The position numbers and the translations under genes were made by a program. Below the pieces are notes generated by a model that saw nothing but the letters and a program-made list of their open reading frames with translations, was not told the DNA's origin and made no database searches. 32,638 bases of DNA from Bacteroidaceae bacterium (GTDB lineage Bacteria; Bacteroidota; Bacteroidia; Bacteroidales; Bacteroidaceae), in NCBI GenBank assembly GCA_017517925.1, contig JAFWXS010000057.1, forward strand, positions 1 through 32,638, in the 5' to 3' direction. How positions within the stretch are numbered: the stretch's first letter is position 1; each line of letters begins with the position of its first letter. This document shows, one piece after another, positions 1 to 5,802 of this stretch.

Positions 1-470
1 AAGTTATAAATGCTTACATTTATGACTCCTTGCTTGCTCGGCAATGATTAAGCGAGCTTATCATTGCTCTCGCTACGCTACGGAGTTGTCGAGTTGGGCA
101 AGTCTATACTTCCGATTTCTGTGCCGTGTAAGCAATCCGCAGGATTTGCTTTACAATTTGCTACGAATTTTCTGTACAGGATTTATGTTTGTTTCGTTCG
201 GCACTAACTTTAGCGACTTCGTCGCAGAAGATACACTGCGCCTCGGGATAAAAAATAAATGAATTTATTTTGTTCTCCTCTCGGCTTGTTGTATCTTTAG
301 TGCTTGCTATGCAAACCCAGAAATTAGTCTGCGCCTCAGAACCGAAGGTCGCTGGCCGAAGGGAAAAGCAAATATTCAAATAAATTTGATATTTCGTTCG
401 GCTTGCACTTACTTTAGTGCTTGCTATGCAAGCCCAGAAATTAGGCTGTACCTCGGAAAATTACAAGTAA
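1..470. repeat. Intergenic array of promoter-like dispersed repeats
   Basis: No convincing gene lies here. A 42-bp unit occurs twice (296-337 and 413-454, 38 of 42 identical); each starts TTTAGTGCTTGCTATGCAA. A second unit (239-293) recurs at 2050-2104 (52 of 55 identical) and contains the near-perfect palindrome AAAATAAAT-ga-ATTTATTTT. The units carry variants of CTCGGCTTG followed by CTTTAG or CTTTG, so they look like decayed or duplicated promoter regions leading to the functional potD promoter at 472-503. Short reading frames across here are not credible proteins. Confidence 0.7.
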
Positions 471-471
471 A

Positions 472-503
472 CTTGCATTTTCTCTCGGTTTGCACTAATT
501 TTG
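472..503 (+). promoter_or_regulatory. Promoter of potD-like gene
   Basis: CTTG (472-475), a 20-bp spacer and TAATTTTG (496-503) match the Bacteroidetes -33/-7 consensus with one mismatch. The A-rich leader reaches the ATG at 534. Confidence 0.75.
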
Positions 504-533
504 TCGCTCTAAATTAAAAGAAAAGTAAAAACA

Positions 534-1865
534 ATGAAGAAATTCCTGAATCTTAGCCTGCTTGTGGCAGTGCTGTTCGGGGTATTCCCGACAAACCATT
601 CGTATGCTGCCGACCGCGAACACACTCTCAAGGTGTACAACTGGGCCGACTACATTGATGAAGATTTGCTCGACGAGTTTGAAGTTTGGTACAAAGAACA
701 GACAGGCGAAGAGGTGGAAATCATCTACCAGCTCTTCGACATCAACGAAGTGATGCTTGCCAAACTCGAGAAGGGGCATGAAGACTTCGACGTGGTATGC
801 CCCTCAGAGTATATCATCGACCGTATGCTTGCCAACGACATGCTACTCCCCATTCCCCGCGACTTTGGCAGCACGCCCGACTACATCAGTTTGGTGTCTC
901 CTTATGTCATTGACCAGTTTGCACGTATGGATAAAGAAGGTAAGCCTGCCAACGACTATGCCGTAGGCTATATGTGGGGTACCACGGGTATACTCTACAA
1001 CCCCGAGTTTGTGACCGATGAGGAGGTAGACTCATGGGGCATCATCTGGGACGACCGCTTCCAGGGCAAGATTCTCATGAAAGATGCTTATCGCGACATC
1101 TTCGGCCCCATGCTCATGTATGCCCGCTATCAGGACATTCTCGACGGCAAGGTGACTCGCGAGCAGCTGATGAACGACTCTTCGGATGAGGCCATCGCCA
1201 CCGTGGAGAACCTGCTCAAGGCTGCCAAGAAGAATATCGCCGGCTGGGAGGTGGACTTCGGCAAGGAGATGATGACCAAGAAGAAGGCCTACATGAACGT
1301 GAGCTGGAGCGGCGATGCCGTATGGGCCATCGACGAGGCCGAGGCCATAGGCATGACGCTGAAGTACCACGTGCCACGCGAAGGATCCAACGTATGGTTC
1401 GACGGGTGGGTGATACCCAAGTATGCCGTCAACAAGAAGGCGGCCTCGTACTTCATCAACTTCATGTGCATGCCCGAGAACGCCTTGCGCAACATGGATG
1501 AGATAGGTTACGTGAGTGTCATCGCCTCACCCGAAATCCTGGAAGCCAAGATTGACTCTACGCTCGACGAATACATCGACCTCACCTACTTCTTCGGCGA
1601 AGAGGCCGACAGCGTACCCGTCAACAGCATCCAGTACCCCGACCGGAGCGTCATCGACCGTGCAGCACTGATGCGCGACTGCGGCAGCCGCACCAAAAAC
1701 ATGCTGGAGATGTGGAGCCGCGTCAAGGGCGACAACCTGGAGTCGTGGGTCATCATCCTCATCGTCGTAGTGCTGGGCGCTGCTATCGCATGGGGCATAT
1801 ACAACAAGATGCAGCAGAAAAAACGTCAGGCAAAGCGCAAGAAGAAGAGCCAGCGCAGAAGATAA
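534..1865 (+). CDS. potD: PotD-like spermidine/putrescine-binding protein with C-terminal membrane anchor
   Basis: Extracellular solute-binding protein of the polyamine ABC-transporter type, 443 residues. It has a signal peptide (1-25, cut near SYA-AD), then the PotD-like start LKVYNWADYIDEDLL, the CPSEYIIDRM segment, AVGYMWGTTGILYNP and the late FDGWVIPKYA motif. After the binding domain comes a hydrophobic helix (about 405-423) and a very basic tail rich in K and R (about 424-443). This is unusual: PotD is normally a soluble periplasmic or lipidated protein, so this one is probably tethered to the inner membrane with its tail in the cytoplasm. No potA, potB or potC lies beside it; the gene has its own promoter and a hairpin directly after it, so it appears monocistronic. 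Family assignment is firm; polyamine specificity is by family. Confidence 0.85.
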   Translation: MKKFLNLSLLVAVLFGVFPTNHSYAADREHTLKVYNWADYIDEDLLDEFEVWYKEQTGEEVEIIYQLFDINEVMLAKLEKGHEDFDVVCPSEYIIDRMLANDMLLPIPRDFGSTPDYISLVSPYVIDQFARMDKEGKPANDYAVGYMWGTTGILYNPEFVTDEEVDSWGIIWDDRFQGKILMKDAYRDIFGPMLMYARYQDILDGKVTREQLMNDSSDEAIATVENLLKAAKKNIAGWEVDFGKEMMTKKKAYMNVSWSGDAVWAIDEAEAIGMTLKYHVPREGSNVWFDGWVIPKYAVNKKAASYFINFMCMPENALRNMDEIGYVSVIASPEILEAKIDSTLDEYIDLTYFFGEEADSVPVNSIQYPDRSVIDRAALMRDCGSRTKNMLEMWSRVKGDNLESWVIILIVVVLGAAIAWGIYNKMQQKKRQAKRKKKSQRRR

Positions 1866-1879
1866 TATCGCTTCAAATA

Positions 1880-1960
1880 CAGTATGTCATTTTGAGCGTA
1901 GCGGAAAATCCCGCAAGATGGAATGTGGGGGACTTCGCTCTTGCTCGGGATGGCATACTG
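1880..1960 (+). terminator. REP-like imperfect inverted repeat and likely terminator after potD
   Basis: Outer arms CAGTATGTCA (1880-1889) and TGGCATACTG (1951-1960) pair with one mismatch. The inner arms (TTTTGAGCGTAGCGG and GCTCTTGCTCGGGA) also pair imperfectly, giving one long hairpin followed by a T-rich stretch. The left arm belongs to the repeat family also seen at 5656-5683 and 9051-9080. Confidence 0.6.
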
Positions 1961-2042
1961 TTTTGTATATAATTTTCTTTTCAAGGCTTGCTTTATACTC
2001 GCCTTGCACAATCTTTAATGACTGCGTCATTGAAGTTGAAGC

Positions 2043-2110
2043 TACACTGCGCCTCAGGATAAAAAATAATTGAATTTATTTTGTTCTCCGCTCGGCTTGT
2101 TGTAACTTTG
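2043..2110 (+). promoter_or_regulatory. Repeat-borne promoter of the GNAT-argG operon
   Basis: TTTG (2080-2083), a 19-bp spacer and TAACTTTG (2103-2110) form a near-consensus promoter. It lies inside the second copy (2050-2104) of the repeat at 239-293. The gap 1866-2166 otherwise holds only the hairpin at 1880-1960. Confidence 0.75.
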
Positions 2111-2166
2111 TCCCCTTAATATAAAATAGGTATAGTCAAAGATTGTAAATAAGGAACCATAGCATT

Positions 2167-2793
2167 ATGGACACAAGCAACATTGTAGTAAAGTACGCCA
2201 ATTCTGCCCATGCCGTACACGCCGAGTATATCTGCCAGCTTATCTACGAGTCGGCTCTGCAGCGCGGCACCGGCATCGCCAAGCGTTCGCCCGAATATAT
2301 CGCCGATAAGATCAATGGCGGCAAGGCTGTAGTAGCCCTCGATGGCGACAAGCTCATTGGATTCAGCTATATCGAGAGTTGGAGTCATGGTGACTTCGTG
2401 GCCACCTCGGGTCTTATCGTCGACCCCGAATACCGCCGCCTCGGACTCGCCAGCCGCATCAAGAAGAAAACCTTCGAGCTCGCCCGTGAGCGATTCCCCT
2501 ATGCCAAGCTCTTCAGCATCACCACCTCACTGCCCGTGATGAAGCTCAATACAGCACTGGGCTACGTGCCCGTGACACTCACCGAACTCACACAGGACGA
2601 TGAGTTCTGGAAGGGCTGCGAGGGCTGCAAGAACTATGACATCCTGCAACGCAACAATCGCGTACGCTGCCTATGTACCGGCATGCTCTTCGATCCTAAG
2701 GCTACACCGGTAGACCCCGACGAAGAGGTGCCCACTATGTCGAAGTGGCAGAACCGCTTGCGCAAAATGCTGCATTTGAAGAGTAAAAAATAA
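2167..2793 (+). CDS. GNAT-family N-acyltransferase next to argG, candidate N-acylglutamate synthase
   Basis: A 208-residue GNAT acyltransferase. The acetyl-CoA-binding core is visible as GLIVDPEYRRLGLASRI (about 82-98), a variant of the Q/RxxGxG/A loop. The C-terminal part carries four cysteines in the pattern CEGC (151-154) and CLC (168-170), which could bind a metal. It is the first gene of a two-gene operon with argG. In Bacteroides, a GNAT gene beside argG has been implicated by fitness data as the N-acylglutamate synthase of arginine synthesis, replacing classical ArgA. That role is inferred here from context. The repeat-borne promoter at 2080-2110 drives it. Confidence 0.8.
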   Translation: MDTSNIVVKYANSAHAVHAEYICQLIYESALQRGTGIAKRSPEYIADKINGGKAVVALDGDKLIGFSYIESWSHGDFVATSGLIVDPEYRRLGLASRIKKKTFELARERFPYAKLFSITTSLPVMKLNTALGYVPVTLTELTQDDEFWKGCEGCKNYDILQRNNRVRCLCTGMLFDPKATPVDPDEEVPTMSKWQNRLRKMLHLKSKK

Positions 2794-2796
2794 AAG

Positions 2797-2899
2797 AAGA
2801 CCCACCCCATCCCCTCCCTCTATGGAGGGGCTTTGCAGGCATCGCGGAGCCCTCTCCCCATAGAGGGGGAGATGTCCGAAGGACAGAGGGGGGCTTCAT
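2797..2899. repeat. REP-like GC-rich palindromic element inside the operon
   Basis: CCCTCCCTCTATGGAGGGG (2813-2831) is a hairpin, and CCCTCTCCCCATAGAGGGGG (about 2850-2869) is a second, related palindrome. A third short G-rich part ends near 2893. The element sits between the GNAT gene and argG and resembles dispersed extragenic repeats common in Bacteroidales. It could form structured mRNA and uncouple expression of the two genes. Confidence 0.65.
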
Positions 2900-2919
2900 C
2901 TAACATATACAAAGAAACA

Positions 2920-4125
2920 ATGGAACAGAAGAAAAAAGTAGTAGTCGCCTTCAGTGGCGGTCTTGACACCTCGTACACCGTGATGTACCTGGCCAAGGAG
3001 AAAGGATATGAAGTGCATGCCGTGTGTGCCAACACCGGCGGATTCAGCGAAGAGCAACTGCGCACCAACGAGGAGAATGCTTACAAGTTGGGTGCTGTGA
3101 AGTACATGACCCTCGACGTTACCCAGGAGTACTATGAGAAGAGCCTCAAGTACATGGTCTACGGTAATGTGTTGCGCAACAACTGCTACCCCATCTCGGT
3201 GAGCTCAGAGCGTATCTTCCAGGCATTGGCCATCGCACGCTATGCCAAGGAGATAGGTGCCGATGCCATCGCACACGGTTCAACGGGTGCAGGCAACGAC
3301 CAGATACGTTTCGACATGACCTTCCTCGTGATGGCTCCCGGCATCGAAATCATCACCCTCACCCGTGACAATACTCTCACCCGTAAGGAGGAGGTGGACT
3401 ACCTCAATGCCAACGGCTTCAATGCCGACTTTGCCAAGCTCAAGTACTCCTACAACGTAGGCATCTGGGGCACCAGCATCTGCGGTGGCGAACTCCTCGA
3501 CTCCAATCAGGGCCTGCCCGAGTCGGCCTACCTGAAGCATCCCACCAAGGAGGGGCCTGAACTCCTCAAACTCGGCTTCACCAAGGGCGAACTCACCTCT
3601 GTCAATGGTGTGGAGTATGCCGACAAGATCAAGGCCATCCAGGCCGTCGAGGAGATAGGTGCGGCCTACGGCATCGGCCGTGACTGTCACGTGGGCGACA
3701 CCATCATCGGCATCAAGGGCCGTGTTGGCTTCGAGGCTGCAGCCCCCATGCTCATCATCGCTGCACACCGCTACTTGGAGAAGTACACCCTGTCGAAGTG
3801 GCAGCAGTATTGGAAAGATCAGGTGGCCAATTGGTACGGCATGTTCCTCCACGAGAGCCAGTACTTAGAGCCCGTGATGCCCGACATCGAGGCCATGCTC
3901 GCCAGCTCACAGCGCAACGTGAACGGTGTGGTGACTCTCGAGCTGCGTCCGCTCGGCTTCCAAACCGTAGGTGTAGACTCCAAGGATGACCTCGTGAAGA
4001 ACAAGTTCGGTGAATATGGCGAGACCCAGAAGGGCTGGACCGCTGAGGAGGCCAAGGGTTTCATCAAGGTAAACTCTACCGCTCTGCGTGCCTACTACGC
4101 CTGCCATCCCGACGAGGAAAGATAA
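2920..4125 (+). CDS. argG: Argininosuccinate synthase
   Basis: Joins citrulline and aspartate, with ATP, to argininosuccinate, the penultimate step of arginine synthesis; cytoplasmic. It has 401 residues, normal for the family. The N-terminal ATP-binding P-loop reads VVVAFSGGLDTSYTVMYLA, and AHGSTGAGNDQIRF, the canonical ATP/aspartate region, follows near residue 119. The frame is open further upstream to 2833, but those codons translate the palindromic repeat; the ATG at 2920 gives the conserved start MEQKKKVVVAFSGG. It is second in an operon after the acyltransferase. Unlike many Bacteroides operons, argC and argD do not follow: a strong terminator lies 26 bp after the stop. Confidence 0.96.
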   Translation: MEQKKKVVVAFSGGLDTSYTVMYLAKEKGYEVHAVCANTGGFSEEQLRTNEENAYKLGAVKYMTLDVTQEYYEKSLKYMVYGNVLRNNCYPISVSSERIFQALAIARYAKEIGADAIAHGSTGAGNDQIRFDMTFLVMAPGIEIITLTRDNTLTRKEEVDYLNANGFNADFAKLKYSYNVGIWGTSICGGELLDSNQGLPESAYLKHPTKEGPELLKLGFTKGELTSVNGVEYADKIKAIQAVEEIGAAYGIGRDCHVGDTIIGIKGRVGFEAAAPMLIIAAHRYLEKYTLSKWQQYWKDQVANWYGMFLHESQYLEPVMPDIEAMLASSQRNVNGVVTLELRPLGFQTVGVDSKDDLVKNKFGEYGETQKGWTAEEAKGFIKVNSTALRAYYACHPDEER

Positions 4126-4151
4126 TTTCGTATAGTATATACATATAGAAT

Positions 4152-4190
4152 GAGCGGGCACACCCGAGGGTGTGCCCGCTCTCTTTGACA
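4152..4190 (+). terminator. Strong terminator after argG
   Basis: A perfect 14-bp GC-rich stem (4152-4165 with 4168-4181) is followed by CTTT. It is the end of the arginine operon and may also act for the convergent gene. Confidence 0.85.
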
Positions 4191-4242
4191 CTGCACCATG
4201 AAGAAAAAGCAGTGCCGCTCGGTTAGTGGAACGTTTGTTCGG

Positions 4243-4602
4243 TTAGTTGCTCAGTCGGAAGCTCACGGGAAGGGTGAAGCGTACACGTACGGGATCGCCC
4301 TTCTGCTTTCCGGGAGTCCAGTTGGGCATGCTGAGTACTACGCGGAGGGCTTCGGCATCGAGTAGCGGGTCAACGGATTTCACTACGGTGTCTTCGCAGA
4401 TGCTGCCATCCTTGTTCACTACGAACTGTACGATGACGCGGCCCTGAATCTTCTTGTCCATTGCCTCCTTGGGGTACTTTATCTCCTTTTGTAGAAACTT
4501 CATCATCTCTTCCATACCACCGGGAAACATGGGTTGTTCTTCTACTACCAGGAATATTTCGCCCTCCTCTTCGCTCTTCTGGACAGGTTTGCCTAAGGCC
4601 AC
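4243..4602 (-). CDS. TonB C-terminal-domain protein, possibly 5'-truncated
   Basis: About 119 residues consisting almost only of a TonB C-terminal domain: QPMFPGGMEEMMKFLQKEI, then YPKEAMDKKIQGRVIVQFVV, then the PNWTPGKQKGDPVRVRFTLP end. TonB proteins pass inner-membrane energy to outer-membrane receptors and normally have an N-terminal membrane helix; none is visible. The only start in this frame is GTG at 4602. Upstream codons run back to a TAA at 4648-4650 with no ATG or signal sequence. Either this is a remnant of a longer gene, or a small standalone domain with a GTG start. The domain call is strong; whether the gene works is uncertain. Confidence 0.65.
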   Translation of the reverse strand: MALGKPVQKSEEEGEIFLVVEEQPMFPGGMEEMMKFLQKEIKYPKEAMDKKIQGRVIVQFVVNKDGSICEDTVVKSVDPLLDAEALRVVLSMPNWTPGKQKGDPVRVRFTLPVSFRLSN

Positions 4603-5049
4603 GGCCTGAATGTCATTGTTTTTGTGGACTTTTCGGTTTATTTGAGGTTATTTTTTGCACCTTTACCCTCTCGGTTCTTGCAAATAGACCACTATTCGCT
4701 TTGTGTATGAAACAATTCAAGATGTCGCAAATAGAAAACTCCTTTGTGCCGATAAACCGGCAGTCGTCGCAACCGACGCTTTCATACCGCGTCGGCAACT
4801 AAACTCGAAATAAAATCCAAACAGATTCTTAGTTGATTGGTGCCACAAAGGAAAACATTTGTTTTTATCCGTGCAGCTAAAAGTTTAAGAATTTGCGTTT
4901 CGGGGCCCAACTTTAACTTATATTATTAGTTGATGGCCCTTGCCGTGCCTATACCCAAACGATGCCGTATGAACATTTATATCCTTGTGGGGTTATCGCT
5001 ATACATAAGAAACAATAGTATGCATATAACCCTATTATCCTTAACCTTT
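4603..5049. other. Intergenic region before the superoxide dismutase gene
   Basis: No convincing gene is seen. The minus strand has a 61-codon open frame (4613-4798) without recognisable features. Visible structure: a hairpin CCGACGC/GCGTCGG (4773-4779 with 4789-4795), and a weak promoter-like pair TTTG (4892-4895) and TAACTTAT (4914-4921) that could serve the dismutase gene. Confidence 0.5.
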
Positions 5050-5655
5050 ATGATTACAGCAAAGATAGCAGCCTATACGCTGCCCGTACTTCCCTATCCT
5101 GCCGATGCATTGGAACCCGTCATCAGCGAAGAGACCCTGACCAACCATCATGGCAAGCACTTTGCCGCCTATGTGAACAACCTGAACAAACTGATACCTG
5201 GCAGTGAATACGAGGGGCTGCTGGTGGAAGAGATTGTGCAACAGGCAGCCGATGGCCCCATCTACAACAATGCTGGTCAGGTGATGAACCACCGGCTCTA
5301 CTTCGAGCAGTTCGTCCCTGTATCGCAATATAAAGCGCCGGGCCGCAGGCTGCTCAATGCCATCAACTACACCTTTGGCAGCATGGAAATATTCAAGAAG
5401 CAGATGGTAGATGCGGCCATGAATGTCTTTGGCAGCGGATGGGTGTGGCTGGCCGTAGACACCGAGGGACGTATGCAAATCGTGAAGGAGGCCGGCGGCG
5501 GCAATCCCTGGCGCCGCGGATTGACTCCACTGCTCGGCATCGACTGTTGGGAGCACAGCTGGTATCTTGACTACGCTTTCGACAAGGCGGCCCACTACAA
5601 CGGACTGTGGGAGGTGATGAACTGGGAGGTCGTGGAGAACAGACTGCCGCTATAA
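5050..5655 (+). CDS. sodB: Iron-type superoxide dismutase
   Basis: Converts superoxide to oxygen and hydrogen peroxide. From the ATG at 5050 it has 201 residues, close to the family norm of about 193. Metal ligands are visible: H33 (in NHHGKHF), H81 (in GQVMNHRLYF), D165 and H169 (in DCWEHSWYLDY). Gln77 at the N-terminal-half active-site position points to the iron or cambialistic type. The FGSGWVWL motif is intact. In-frame starts further upstream (ATG at 4933, 4969 or 5020) would add a hydrophobic N-terminus; the one beginning MHITLLSLTFMI could be a signal peptide, but the lysine inside it argues against this. A REP-like sequence follows the stop directly. Confidence 0.9.
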   Translation: MITAKIAAYTLPVLPYPADALEPVISEETLTNHHGKHFAAYVNNLNKLIPGSEYEGLLVEEIVQQAADGPIYNNAGQVMNHRLYFEQFVPVSQYKAPGRRLLNAINYTFGSMEIFKKQMVDAAMNVFGSGWVWLAVDTEGRMQIVKEAGGGNPWRRGLTPLLGIDCWEHSWYLDYAFDKAAHYNGLWEVMNWEVVENRLPL

Positions 5656-5683
5656 TCACCCTGAATGAAACGAAGGATCTCAC
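5656..5683. repeat. REP-family half-element after sodB
   Basis: TCACCCTGAATGAAACGAAG and the following GATCTCAC match the element at 9051-9080 (TCATGCTGAGTGCAACGAAG...) and resemble the left arm at 1886-1913. It starts directly after the stop codon. Confidence 0.5.
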
Positions 5684-5751
5684 ATTGTTCTTGCGCAGGA
5701 TTGCCTTTAACTTTATTTATGCTCTCTCATACTTAAATAATTTACGTAGTC

Positions 5752-5783
5752 TTTCGCATAATCAAAAATTTGCACTAATTTTG
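5752..5783 (+). promoter_or_regulatory. Promoter of the patatin-Omp85 gene
   Basis: TTTC (5752-5755), a 20-bp spacer and TAATTTTG (5776-5783) lie 20 bp before the ATG at 5803. Confidence 0.75.
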
Positions 5784-5802
5784 AAAATCAAATTGTGATA
5801 CC

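Noticed and set aside
44..379. Short open frames at the left end
   Set aside because: They run through promoter-like repeats on both strands and resemble no protein.
2833..2919. N-terminal extension of argG
   Set aside because: These codons translate the palindromic repeat; the family start is at 2920.
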